From Acidimicrobiia bacterium (lineage in GTDB: Bacteria > Actinomycetota > Acidimicrobiia > Spongiisociales > UBA5794), in the NCBI GenBank assembly GCA_041393965.1, contig JAWKJB010000001.1, positions 1 through 64,000 on the forward strand: a DNA stretch of 64,000 nt, given 5' to 3'. Position 1 is the first letter of the stretch. Each line of letters begins with the position of its first letter. Below, one piece after another: positions 51,691 through 60,353 of the stretch. The notes under the pieces are model-generated. The model was given only the letters and a program-made list of their open reading frames with translations, had not been told where the DNA came from and ran no database searches. A program made the position numbers and the translations under genes.

Positions 51691-53204
51691 TGCCTGAAGT
51701 GCCTTTCCCCGGTGAACAACAACGCTACATCGTGCTCGACAGCGGACTCCACCACCTCTGCGTCACGGATCGAACCGCCTGGTTCTACGATCGCCGTGAT
51801 CCCCGCTCTCGCCAACAGATCGGGACCGTCGCGGAACGGGAAGAACGCATCGGAGGCACACACCGCACCCTTGGCCCGGTCCCCCGCGCGAGCGAGCGCT
51901 CGCTCAGCAGCACCGACACGGGACTGGTCTCCTGCACCAACGCCGACCGTCGCTCCGTCCTTGACGAGGACGATCGCATTCGATTTCGTGTGGGCACACA
52001 CCGTCCACGCAAAGGCAAGATCTTCGAGCTCGCCTGCCGTTGGCTCACGGGCCTTCGACTCCCACGCGTCTGGCCTCGATGCAAGGACATCGCGCTGCTG
52101 GATCAGGAAGCCACCATCGATCGATCGGAGGTCCAGATCAGTGTTCGACGGCGAAGATGCGGTGAGCACCCGCAGGTTGGTCTTGCTTGCGAGGACCTGC
52201 CGAGCGTCTGGGGTGATCGACGGCGCGATGATGATCTCCACGAAATAGGCGGTGATCGCCTCTGCGGTTGCAGCATCGAGTCCGGCATTGGTCGCGATGA
52301 CGCCGCCGAACGCAGACACCGGATCACACTCCCACGCCTTGGTGAAGGCCGCTTCGACGGTGCCTGCGGTCGCAGCACCGCAGGCATTCATATGTTTGAG
52401 GATGGCGACGGAGTTCGCGGGAAGGTCGTTGACGAGTCGCCACGCGGCATCGGCGTCCGCGAAGTTGTTGAACGACATGCCCTTCCCCTGGAGTTGGTCG
52501 GCTTTCGTCCACCACCCCGGCGACCCTTCGAGCGCATAGAGCGCCGCTTCCTGCTGGGGATTCTCCCCGTAGCGGAGGGCCTGGTGCCGCTGGAGAGGCA
52601 GCACGATCCGCTCTTGATCCTCACGCTCGAACCAGTTGACGATCGCTGCGTCGTAACGCGCCGTGTGGTAGAACGCCGCCCGAGCGAGATCGGCCCTGAG
52701 CGCTGCGGTTGTCCCGCCAGCGGCGACCGCGTCGGTCATCTCGCCGTACTGGTCGGGCGATACGACCACGGCGACCCACGCGTGGTTCTTCGCCGCGGCA
52801 CGGATGAGGGTCGGCCCACCAATGTCGATGTTCTCGATCACCGTCGCGTAGTCGGCGCCCGTTGCGACCGTCGCTTCGAAAGGATAGAGATTGACCACCA
52901 CGAGCTCGAACGGCGCAATGTCGAACGCATCGAGATCCGATCGGTGGTCGGGAAGTCCGAGGTCGGCGAGGATGCCGCCGTGGATGCTCGGATGAAGGGT
53001 CTTGACCCGCCCACCGAGCATCTCTTCGGCATTCGTGACATCTCGCACACGGGTGACGCGCACACCCGCCTCCTCGAGGTGGCTCGCGGTCCCTCCCGAC
53101 GACACGATCTCGACGCCGTGCTCCACGAGTCCGGCCGCGAACGGGACGAGATCGGTCTTGTCCGACACCGAAATGAGTGCTCGTTTGATCCCGATCCTGC
53201 TCAT
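51687..53204 (-). CDS. purH: AICAR transformylase/IMP cyclohydrolase PurH
   Basis: A 505-residue bifunctional enzyme for the last two steps of IMP synthesis. The N-terminal MGS-like cyclohydrolase has KRALISVSDKTDLVPFA and GTASHLEEAGVRVTRV with KTLHPSIHGGIL; the transformylase half has LRYGENPQQEAALY, a Lys-His pair in LKHMNACGAATAG, and later VGAGDQSRVGAA. The ATG at 53204 overlaps the purN stop as ATGA; the longer frame is rejected. The stop overlaps folD by TTGA. Length is typical. Confidence 0.96.
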   Translation of the reverse strand: MSRIGIKRALISVSDKTDLVPFAAGLVEHGVEIVSSGGTASHLEEAGVRVTRVRDVTNAEEMLGGRVKTLHPSIHGGILADLGLPDHRSDLDAFDIAPFELVVVNLYPFEATVATGADYATVIENIDIGGPTLIRAAAKNHAWVAVVVSPDQYGEMTDAVAAGGTTAALRADLARAAFYHTARYDAAIVNWFEREDQERIVLPLQRHQALRYGENPQQEAALYALEGSPGWWTKADQLQGKGMSFNNFADADAAWRLVNDLPANSVAILKHMNACGAATAGTVEAAFTKAWECDPVSAFGGVIATNAGLDAATAEAITAYFVEIIIAPSITPDARQVLASKTNLRVLTASSPSNTDLDLRSIDGGFLIQQRDVLASRPDAWESKAREPTAGELEDLAFAWTVCAHTKSNAIVLVKDGATVGVGAGDQSRVGAAERALARAGDRAKGAVCASDAFFPFRDGPDLLARAGITAIVEPGGSIRDAEVVESAVEHDVALLFTGERHFRH

Positions 53205-53836
53205 CGGGGCCCAACCGGTTCGTTCGTCGACCACACCACCTCCAACCCATCGACGGTGATCTCCCCGCGGCCGAAAGCGGCTACGACCTCCGGGTAGAGC
53301 CTGTGCTCAACGCCCTGGATTCGTTGCCTGAGGGTTTCGACCGTGTCTTCATCGTGCACCGGGACACTGCGCTGGGCGATGATCGGGCCATGATCGACCA
53401 ATTCGTCGACGAAGTGCACGGTCACTCCGGATTCGGTGACACCTGCTTCGAGGGCTTCTTCGATGGCGCGGGTACCAGGGAACCGTGGGAGCAACGAGGG
53501 GTGGGTGTTGAGAATCGAGTTCGGGAACCGGGCGATCGCTTGCGGAGCGAGGATCCGCATGAACCCCGCAAGCACGAGTGCCGCTGCACCCGCGCGTTCG
53601 GATACCTCGATGATCGCATCGGTGAAGCTTGCCCGGTCCTGATGATCGGCCCAGTCGATCACCGTGGTTGGAATCCCTGCCCTCGTCGCCCTCGCGAGGC
53701 CGGGAATATCGGGTCGATCGGAGACGACGGCCACGATGTCGCATGGGAACCCCGGATCGGTCCGTGCATCGATGAGCGCCTGGAGATTCGTCCCACTCCC
53801 TGAGATCAGGACCGCGATGGGGAGCTTGGGTGGCAT
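53201..53836 (-). CDS. purN: Phosphoribosylglycinamide formyltransferase PurN
   Basis: A 211-residue enzyme that uses 10-formyl-THF to formylate GAR. GSGTNLQAL near residues 13-21 forms the phosphate loop. Catalytic residues are Asn110 and His112 in NTHPSLLPRFPG and Asp148 in VDELVDHGPII. It is the first gene in the purN-purH-folD-icd-mdh run, and its stop overlaps purH by ATGA. The DinB-like gene ends 45 bp before... its start, in the same direction, so the two could share transcription, but the gap and function suggest separate control. Confidence 0.95.
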   Translation of the reverse strand: MPPKLPIAVLISGSGTNLQALIDARTDPGFPCDIVAVVSDRPDIPGLARATRAGIPTTVIDWADHQDRASFTDAIIEVSERAGAAALVLAGFMRILAPQAIARFPNSILNTHPSLLPRFPGTRAIEEALEAGVTESGVTVHFVDELVDHGPIIAQRSVPVHDEDTVETLRQRIQGVEHRLYPEVVAAFGRGEITVDGLEVVWSTNEPVGPR

Positions 53837-53881
53837 CGCGCTGCAGTGTAGGTCGCGGGCGTGTGGTGCGGTTCTCCCGGA

Positions 53882-54607
53882 CTATTCACCGAGGCTCGTA
53901 CTCGGCATCCCAAGGTGGGGAAGCACCATGGCATCGACGAACTTCTCACCGTCCCCCGTCCAGGGCCACGCGAGCATCTCGGCTCGGGTGCGGCGACCAC
54001 CGATTCCTCGCATCAGCTCGAACGAGGTGGCGCGTACCGTTGCCACCGGCTCGTCACGCCCGATATCCCATGTGTCGCCGCCATCGGTCGACTCGATGCG
54101 AAGCGTTGGCAGGCCGTACAGGGGGAAGACTCGACGGAGCGTTCGAGCGTGGCCTGCCGCGTTGGCATGAACCTCAACGATGTCTCGTCCCGTGGTGTCG
54201 CCGTAGGCGTTGCGGATGTCGAACTCGTGATGAACCAGGTCGCTCAGAGCCATCGCGGGCAGGACGCTCGGCGAGATCAACCCGACCACAGAAGGGATGC
54301 GCTCGGGGAGATCGAGGGTCTCGATGCTGTCGAGAACTGCTACGGCGTCGTCGATCGATGCTTCCCATTCGGCGATGACCTCATCGACCGTCAGGTGTCG
54401 CCGCGACGCGACATGCGTCTCGGTCCAGCCGTCGGACCCGAAGCATTCAAACCTGAGAGCCGCCACATCTGCCGTCACGCCCGCGAGGTGCCGCACGACA
54501 TCGCTCGCCGTCCACGCGGGACAGGCCGGAACGATCCGGTCAGGATCCTTGCCGACGACCAAGCTCGCGACCCGCTGCTGGCCAACTCGATACTGCTCCG
54601 TGTGCAC
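53882..54607 (-). CDS. DinB/maleylpyruvate isomerase family protein
   Basis: A 241-residue protein of the mycothiol-dependent maleylpyruvate isomerase/DinB type. The N-terminal four-helix bundle shows PDRIVPACPAWTASDVVRHLAGV near 23-45 and ALSDLVHHEFDIRNAYGD near 120-137; the His residues in these blocks normally bind a divalent metal. The C-terminal part (160-241) is a small mixed domain as in this family (ATVRATSFELMRGIGGRRTRAEM). Mycothiol-dependent transfer is known for relatives, but the reaction here is unknown. GTG at 54607 has AAAGGGG upstream; a GTG five codons earlier is also possible. Confidence 0.82.
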   Translation of the reverse strand: MHTEQYRVGQQRVASLVVGKDPDRIVPACPAWTASDVVRHLAGVTADVAALRFECFGSDGWTETHVASRRHLTVDEVIAEWEASIDDAVAVLDSIETLDLPERIPSVVGLISPSVLPAMALSDLVHHEFDIRNAYGDTTGRDIVEVHANAAGHARTLRRVFPLYGLPTLRIESTDGGDTWDIGRDEPVATVRATSFELMRGIGGRRTRAEMLAWPWTGDGEKFVDAMVLPHLGMPSTSLGE

Positions 54608-54648
54608 GCAAGCCCCTTTCACCCCGTGCCCCTCTTGCGTAGGGACCG

Positions 54649-54699
54649 TTCTGTGGGCTGTAGTTGACCTTTTCGTTGAACGCGAACCCTGGGTACGCG
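54649..54699 (+). repeat. Dispersed 51-bp repeat, copy 3
   Basis: Same layout as the pair at 28.1 kb: TTCTGTGGG, exactly 17 bases, then the 25-base block with a single change (GTTGAACGCG for GTTGAACGGG) ending GGGTACGCG. Its 17-base part shares AGTTGACCTTTT with copy 1. It ends one base before the sucD stop codon, in the 93-bp gap between sucD and the DinB-like gene. Confidence 0.88.
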
Positions 54700-54700
54700 G

Positions 54701-55624
54701 CTACCCCATCGCCCTGAGCATCGCGGCGCCCATGTCGGTCGGGGTGGCGGCCACGGTGACGCCTGCGGCGTTGAGGGCTTCGATCTTGGCTTCCGCCGTT
54801 CCCTTGCCTCCCGAGATGATGGCACCGGCATGGCCCATGCGTTTGCCCGGAGGGGCCGATGTTCCCGCGATGAAACCGGCGACCGGCTTGGTCATGTTGA
54901 CGCTGATCCACGCCGCTGCTTCCTCCTCTGCGGTGCCGCCGATCTCACCGATCATGATCACGCCCTCGGTGGCAGGGTCCTCGTTGAACAGCTCGAGGCA
55001 ATCGACGAAGTTCGTCCCGTTCACCGGATCCCCACCGATCCCGATCGCCGTCGTCTGGCCGAGCCCGTTGAGCGTCAGCTGATGGACCGCCTCGTAGGTG
55101 AGCGTCCCCGACCTCGAAACGACGCCGATCCTGCCCGGCGTGTGGATGTAGCCGGGCATGATGCCGATCTTGCACTCCTGCGGGGTGATGACACCGGGGC
55201 AGTTCGGTCCGACGAGGCGTACATCCTTGTCCTCGAGGTAGCGCTTCGCCATCACCATGTCCATCACCGGGATCCCCTCTGTCACACAGATGATGAGTGG
55301 GATTCCCGCCGCTGCCGCCTCCATGATCGCGTCCGCCGCGAACGGTGGCGGAACATACACAACCGTCGCGTTCGCTCCCGTGTCGGCGACGGCATCTCGC
55401 ACCGAACCGAAGATCGGAAGCTCGACATCGTAGGCGTCCGGCCTGCCCTGCACACCGGAGTGGTCCGTTTCCCCGGTGAAACGCTCACTTTGGTTCGCAC
55501 GCGAAGGATGCACCGCGCCGACCATGTTGGTCCCGTAAGCGATGGCCTTATCGGTATGGAATCGTCCCGTCTTGCCGAGGCCCTGGACAAGCACCTTCGT
55601 TTCGATGTCGACGAGCACACTCAT
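54701..55624 (-). CDS. sucD: Succinyl-CoA synthetase alpha subunit
   Basis: A 307-residue subunit. CoA-binding site GLGKTGRFHTDKAIAYGTNMVGAV near residues 15-38 and VYVPPPFAADAI near 90. The phosphorylated His265 is in PPGKRMGHAGAIISGGKGTAEAK. It pairs with SucC to convert succinyl-CoA, phosphate and NDP to succinate, CoA and NTP. The start overlaps the sucC stop by ATGA. Repeat copy 3 lies directly behind its stop. Confidence 0.96.
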   Translation of the reverse strand: MSVLVDIETKVLVQGLGKTGRFHTDKAIAYGTNMVGAVHPSRANQSERFTGETDHSGVQGRPDAYDVELPIFGSVRDAVADTGANATVVYVPPPFAADAIMEAAAAGIPLIICVTEGIPVMDMVMAKRYLEDKDVRLVGPNCPGVITPQECKIGIMPGYIHTPGRIGVVSRSGTLTYEAVHQLTLNGLGQTTAIGIGGDPVNGTNFVDCLELFNEDPATEGVIMIGEIGGTAEEEAAAWISVNMTKPVAGFIAGTSAPPGKRMGHAGAIISGGKGTAEAKIEALNAAGVTVAATPTDMGAAMLRAMG

Positions 55625-56844
55625 TTCGCAAGCTCCACGATCTTGACCGCCCCGTCCTTCATGTCTTCGGCGCTGACCACATTGAGTCCCGAATCGTCGA
55701 TGATGCGCTTCCCGAGATCGACATTCGTCCCTTCCAGCCTGACCACGAGCGGCACTTCGAGTCCGACCTCCTCGACAGCGGCGACGACTCCTTCCGCGAT
55801 GGTGTCACACCGCATGATGCCTCCGAAAATGTTGACGAAGATCCCCTTCACATTGGGGTCGGCGGTGATGATCTTGAAGGCAGCAGCTATCTGGTCCTTG
55901 TCGGCGCCTCCGCCGACATCGAGGAAGTTGGCAGGTTCCCCACCAACGAACTTGATGATGTCCATCGTTGCCATCGCGAGGCCGGCACCGTTGACCATGC
56001 AGCCGATGGATCCGTCAAGCTTGATGAAGCTGAGACCGAACTCCTTCGCACGCGCCTCTGCGGAATCCTCCTCGGTCGGGTCGCGAAGGTCGACGATGTC
56101 CGGATGGCGATACAACGCATTCGGCTCGAACGACATCTTGCCGTCGAGGGCCATGACGGTGCCGTCACCGGTGACCACGAGCGGGTTGATCTCCACGAGG
56201 TCCGTGTCGAGGTCGACGGCAAGCCTTGTCAGCGTCTTGAGGAACGACGCGCCGTTGCTCGCCGCCTGCCCCGTGAGGCCAAGGCCTGCAGCGATGTGCG
56301 CCGCCTGGAAATCGAGCAGCCCGAATGCCGGATCGATCTCCTCTCTGAGGATCTTGTCGGGGGTTTGTGCGGCCACCACCTCGATCTCGGTTCCCCCCTC
56401 CGTTGAGGCCATCACGATCAGCCGGCTCGTCGACCGGTCGAGGAGCACCGACAAGTACAGCTCCGACGCGATGTCGACACCCTGCTCGATGTAGAGGCGG
56501 TTGACGGTCTTGCCCTCCGGCCCGGTCTGGACCGTGACGAGGGTCGATCCGAGCATCTGCGACGCGAGCTCTTCGACCCGTGCCGTGGTGTCGTCGGTGC
56601 TCCCGTCGATACCGTCGAGCACGACTGTGACCCCACCGAGCTCCGGGTGTTCCTTGAACCGTCCCTTCCCCCTGCCGCCCGCATGAATCTGGGACTTGAC
56701 GACAACCACCGGATTCCCGGTCTGTGAGACAAGCGAGGCTGCTGCGCGCCCCGCTTCGTCGGGGTCGGTCACCATGATGCCCTCAGGAACCGGGATGCCC
56801 GCTCCGCGCATCAACTCCTTTGCCTGATACTCATGGATCTTCAC
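55621..56844 (-). CDS. sucC: Succinyl-CoA synthetase beta subunit
   Basis: A 407-residue ATP-grasp subunit. It starts with MKIHEYQAKELMRGAGIPVPEG, a family hallmark, has the nucleotide-binding KSQIHAGGRGKGRFKE near residue 48 and the late GGIMRCDTIAEGVVAA block near 345. It binds nucleotide and transfers the phosphoryl group to His265 of SucD. The start is GTG at 56844, overlapping the B12-binding gene stop as GTGA, so the longer frame is rejected. The full order on this strand is B12-binding subunit, sucC, sucD. Confidence 0.96.
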   Translation of the reverse strand: MKIHEYQAKELMRGAGIPVPEGIMVTDPDEAGRAAASLVSQTGNPVVVVKSQIHAGGRGKGRFKEHPELGGVTVVLDGIDGSTDDTTARVEELASQMLGSTLVTVQTGPEGKTVNRLYIEQGVDIASELYLSVLLDRSTSRLIVMASTEGGTEIEVVAAQTPDKILREEIDPAFGLLDFQAAHIAAGLGLTGQAASNGASFLKTLTRLAVDLDTDLVEINPLVVTGDGTVMALDGKMSFEPNALYRHPDIVDLRDPTEEDSAEARAKEFGLSFIKLDGSIGCMVNGAGLAMATMDIIKFVGGEPANFLDVGGGADKDQIAAAFKIITADPNVKGIFVNIFGGIMRCDTIAEGVVAAVEEVGLEVPLVVRLEGTNVDLGKRIIDDSGLNVVSAEDMKDGAVKIVELAK

Positions 56845-57272
56845 GGATTCTCCTCGATGGTGTCGGTGTCCGGTCGCGTCGAGTCGTCGGGAAAGGTCGC
56901 CCTCACCCAAGATTGGATCGTGTCGAGCGATGTTCCCGGCCCGAAGATCTTCGCGATGCCCGCAGCTTCGAGCCCTGGGATGTCGGCATCGGGGATGATG
57001 CCGCCACCGAACACGATCACATCGGCGGCACCGCGGCGCTCCAATTCGGTAACGACGCTCGGGAACAGGGTTGTGTGCGCTCCCGACAGCGCGGAGAGGC
57101 CGACACCGTCGACATCCTCCTGGACCGCAATCGTGGCGATCGTGGCAGGAGTCTGGTGCAGCCCTGTGTAGATCACCTCGTATCCGGCGTCACGCAGCGC
57201 GCGGGCAACGACCTTCGCACCGCGATCATGACCGTCGAGCCCCGGCTTCGCGATGAGGATCCTGATCGGCAT
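56841..57272 (-). CDS. Methylmalonyl-CoA mutase B12-binding subunit
   Basis: A 143-residue standalone cobalamin-binding domain. GLDGHDRGAKVVARALRDAGYEV near residues 11-33 holds the B12 lower ligand His15, and the other B12 contacts are in GLSALSGAHTTLFP and IVFGGGIIPDADIPGL. Such separate small subunits pair with a separate catalytic mutase subunit, encoded elsewhere, to turn methylmalonyl-CoA into succinyl-CoA. Its stop overlaps the sucC start by 4 bp. The coupling places succinyl-CoA supply next to its use by succinyl-CoA synthetase. Fused full-length mutase is the more common form. Confidence 0.92.
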   Translation of the reverse strand: MPIRILIAKPGLDGHDRGAKVVARALRDAGYEVIYTGLHQTPATIATIAVQEDVDGVGLSALSGAHTTLFPSVVTELERRGAADVIVFGGGIIPDADIPGLEAAGIAKIFGPGTSLDTIQSWVRATFPDDSTRPDTDTIEENP

Positions 57273-57342
57273 CTGCTCGATGGTAGTTGCCCTGCATGGC
57301 CCACCTTCTGCCGTGCCAGTCGCCCGGCTCTAGCATCGACCC

Positions 57343-58101
57343 ATGGACGGTCTCGATTCGGTCCTTGTCCTTGGAGCGTCGCTCACCCTGATCGCGGTCG
57401 CGGTGGTGATCTCGCTCGTGTTGCGCCTCGGGATCGAACGGTCGATCGTCTGGGCGTCGATTCGAGCTGCTGTCCAGCTCGGTGTCGTCGGCTACCTGCT
57501 CGTGTTCATCCTCGGTACTCGCTGGGAGGCCGTGCTCGCTGGCATATGGGTTGTCGCGATGGTGGCGATCGCGGGAGGGGTCACGGCGCGGCGGGCCGGT
57601 TCGTGGTCGGTGTTCGGCGCCGGTGTCATCGCGATCGGTTCGGCGACTGCGCTGTCCCTGATTGTGGTGTTCGGCTTCAATGTCTTGCCGTTCGAGCCGA
57701 TCCAGGTCATCGTCGTTGCCGGGATCACGATCGGGAACGCTCTGACCGGAACGGTCGTTGCCGCGGACCAGGTTCGAGTCCGGCTCGTCGACGACGCAGC
57801 GCGGGTCGAGGGGCTCCTCGCACTCGGGCTCGACGCACGACAGGCGGCCCGGTTCGTTGTCCGCGAGGCAGCCCGGGTTGCCCTGCTTCCTCACATCGAA
57901 CGAACGAAGGCAGTTGGGCTCGTCGCGCTCCCCGGTGCAATGGCTGGGCTCCTGATCGCAGGGGTGGACCCGATCGACGCCGTCGTGATCCAGCTCGTCG
58001 TCATGCTGCTCGTCCTTGGTACGGTCGCCGTATCGTGCGCGGTGATCGCCGTGATGACGGCACGAGCGTTCTTCACCCCCGATCAGCGGCTCGTTGCGTG
58101 A
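57343..58101 (+). CDS. FetB/UPF0014-like ABC permease
   Basis: A 252-residue membrane protein with about seven helices. Family marks: RAAVQLGVVGYLLVFILG near 41-58, ITIGNALTGTVVAADQV near 126-142, and GLVALPGAMAGLLIAGVDPIDAVVIQLVVM near 189-218, typical of FetB, the permease of an iron exporter. The ATPase partner (FetA) is not next to it. The substrate in relatives is iron, though drug or metal export is also reported. It is divergent from the B12-binding gene (70-bp gap) and converges on pcrA, 19 bp apart. Confidence 0.85.
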   Translation: MDGLDSVLVLGASLTLIAVAVVISLVLRLGIERSIVWASIRAAVQLGVVGYLLVFILGTRWEAVLAGIWVVAMVAIAGGVTARRAGSWSVFGAGVIAIGSATALSLIVVFGFNVLPFEPIQVIVVAGITIGNALTGTVVAADQVRVRLVDDAARVEGLLALGLDARQAARFVVREAARVALLPHIERTKAVGLVALPGAMAGLLIAGVDPIDAVVIQLVVMLLVLGTVAVSCAVIAVMTARAFFTPDQRLVA

Positions 58102-58120
58102 CACGCGACCTCGAACAACC

Positions 58121-60304
58121 TCAGCCGACCTTTTCGAGGGGTGCCCATGCGAGAAGGAGCCGCTTCATGCCGGGCCCATCGAAGACGACGACGGCTTCTG
58201 CCCTGTCCCCTGCGCCAACGATGTCCCGAACGATCCCTTCCCCCCAGTGGGAGTGACGCACCCGGTCGCCTGCCTCGATATCGGCATCGGTCACCGTCGC
58301 GGTCGGTTTCCGCGACTCCATCGTCGATGACCGCCGGGTCCGCTTCGCGGAACGGGTCAGATGTTCAGGGATCTCGGCGAGGAAACGGCTGGGACCGTTG
58401 AAGTTGTTCGCCCCCCACACATGCCTGCTCCACGCGCGGGTGAGATAGAGCCGCCGTTCGGCCCTCGTGATCCCGACATAGCAGAGCCGGCGTTCCTCCT
58501 CGAGCTCGCGCGGATCACCGAGGGACCGCATGTGCGGGAACACCCCGTCCTCGAGGCCGGTCAGGAAGACGGTTGGGAACTCGAGACCCTTCGCGTTGTG
58601 CAGCGTCATGAGCGTGACCGTTGACGAGTCGATTTCGGCATCGGCGTCCGCGACGAGGCTGATCGCCTCGAGGAACATCTCAAGCTTCCCGGTACCGTCG
58701 AGTGCCGCCCAGTCGCCGGGACCGACCGACGCGGGTCCGGCTTCCTCGAATTCGGCTGCGGCGGTGAGCAGCTCCTTGAGGTTCTCCTCGCGCCCCATCG
58801 CCTCGATCGTTCGTTCCTCCCTGATCGAATCGAGGTATCCGGTGTCGGTCAGCACCGCTTCCACCGCCGCGCTCGGCCCGAGCACCGCCCGTTCCGCCAA
58901 CCCGTCCATCAGCGACACGAAGCCCCGGATCGAACGCACGGCACGGTCGGTGAGCTGCTCGTTGTCGGAAACCCGTCGGAGTGCATCCATGAACGAAATG
59001 CCCTCGCGCTGCGCGAACCGGTCGAGATGCGCAATCGAAGTGTCACCGATACTGCGCTTCGGAACATTGACAATCCGCTTGAGGGCGACCTCATCGTCGG
59101 GGTTGACCACGGCCCTGAGGTACGCAAGGGCATCCTTGACCTCCTTGCGGTCGTAGTACTTGAGACCACCGATCACCTGATAGTGGACACCGAAGCGGAC
59201 GAACAGCTCCTCGATGACGCGAGACTGAGCATTCGTCCGGTAGAACACGGCAATGTCGCTCAGCCCCACACCGAGATCCCCGAGACGGGCAATCTCCTCA
59301 GCGACGAAGGCGGCCTCTTCGTGTTCGTCCTGTGCCTCGAACACGACGATCGGGTCACCGGCGCCGGTGTCGGTCCACAGCTTCTTCGGTTGGCGGGTCG
59401 TGTTGTTGACAATCACGGCATTCGCCGCGTCGAGGATGGTCTGCGTCGAGCGATAGTTCTGTTCGAGGACGACGAGGCGGGCGTCGGGGTAGTCCTTCTC
59501 GAAAGCCATGATGTTGCGCATGTCGGCCCCGCGGAAGGCGTAGATGGACTGGTCCGAGTCCCCAACCACGCACACATTCCGGTGCTTCGCGGCAAGCATC
59601 TTCACCAAGACATACTGGGCGTGATTCGTGTCCTGGTACTCATCCACGAGGATGTAACGGAACTTGGTCTGCCACCGTTCGAGGGCATCGGGAAAGGCCT
59701 GGAGCAACTCGACCGTCAGCTTGAGGATGTCGTCGAAGTCGACTGCGGAAGCCTCGACCAGGCGCTGCTGGTAGAGGCGGTAGATGTCAGCAACCTTCTC
59801 GTGGAAGTAGCCGGCGTTTTCCCGTGCGAAGGTCTCGTGGTCGATGAGCTCGTTCTTGGCCTTCGAGATCGCCGCCTTGATCTGGCGCGGAGGGAACCGC
59901 TTGCTGTCGAGATCGAGATCCTTGATGCACATCGTGATCAGCCGAACCGAGTCTGCCTCGTCGTAGATCGAGAACGACGATCGGTAACCGAACCGGTGGA
60001 TGTCCTGGCGCAGGATGCGTACACACGCCGAGTGGAAGGTCGACACCCACATGTTGCGCGCGATGGCTCCAACGAGGTCAGCAACCCGCTCCTTCATCTC
60101 GCCAGCGGCCTTGTTCGTGAAGGTGATCGCGAGGATGTCGTACGGGGAAACGCCGAGATCGCGGATGAGATGAGCGATCCGAACCGTCAACACCCTCGTC
60201 TTGCCGGACCCTGCCCCCGCGATCACGAGGACGGGGCCCTCCGTGGCTGCCACAGCCTCGCGCTGGGTCGGGTTCAGATCGGCAAACAGCGGAGATTCGG
60301 TCAC
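58121..60304 (-). CDS. pcrA: ATP-dependent DNA helicase PcrA/UvrD
   Basis: A 727-residue superfamily-1 helicase with 3'-5' polarity. Motif I is AGAGSGKTR (Lys35), motif II is DEYQDTN (near 225), motif III is VVGDSDQSIYAFRGA, motif IV is VLEQNYRST, motif V is MTLHNAKGLEFPTVFL, and motif VI is CYVGITRAERRLYLT. The C-terminal end (VRHSHWGEGIVRDIV with later GMKRLLLAWAPL) is the PcrA RNA-polymerase-binding tail. It acts in repair and clearing of stalled polymerase. It ends 19 bp from the convergent FetB-like gene. Confidence 0.95.
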   Translation of the reverse strand: MTESPLFADLNPTQREAVAATEGPVLVIAGAGSGKTRVLTVRIAHLIRDLGVSPYDILAITFTNKAAGEMKERVADLVGAIARNMWVSTFHSACVRILRQDIHRFGYRSSFSIYDEADSVRLITMCIKDLDLDSKRFPPRQIKAAISKAKNELIDHETFARENAGYFHEKVADIYRLYQQRLVEASAVDFDDILKLTVELLQAFPDALERWQTKFRYILVDEYQDTNHAQYVLVKMLAAKHRNVCVVGDSDQSIYAFRGADMRNIMAFEKDYPDARLVVLEQNYRSTQTILDAANAVIVNNTTRQPKKLWTDTGAGDPIVVFEAQDEHEEAAFVAEEIARLGDLGVGLSDIAVFYRTNAQSRVIEELFVRFGVHYQVIGGLKYYDRKEVKDALAYLRAVVNPDDEVALKRIVNVPKRSIGDTSIAHLDRFAQREGISFMDALRRVSDNEQLTDRAVRSIRGFVSLMDGLAERAVLGPSAAVEAVLTDTGYLDSIREERTIEAMGREENLKELLTAAAEFEEAGPASVGPGDWAALDGTGKLEMFLEAISLVADADAEIDSSTVTLMTLHNAKGLEFPTVFLTGLEDGVFPHMRSLGDPRELEEERRLCYVGITRAERRLYLTRAWSRHVWGANNFNGPSRFLAEIPEHLTRSAKRTRRSSTMESRKPTATVTDADIEAGDRVRHSHWGEGIVRDIVGAGDRAEAVVVFDGPGMKRLLLAWAPLEKVG

Positions 60305-60353
60305 CCGCCGAGTGTACGAGAGAGCCAGCCTTTGCCTGCTGGGGTGCTCCCGC

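Noticed and set aside
51690..53297. A 535-codon plus-strand open frame opposite purH
   Set aside because: PurH is complete and well supported on the other strand; the reverse frame lacks any domain.
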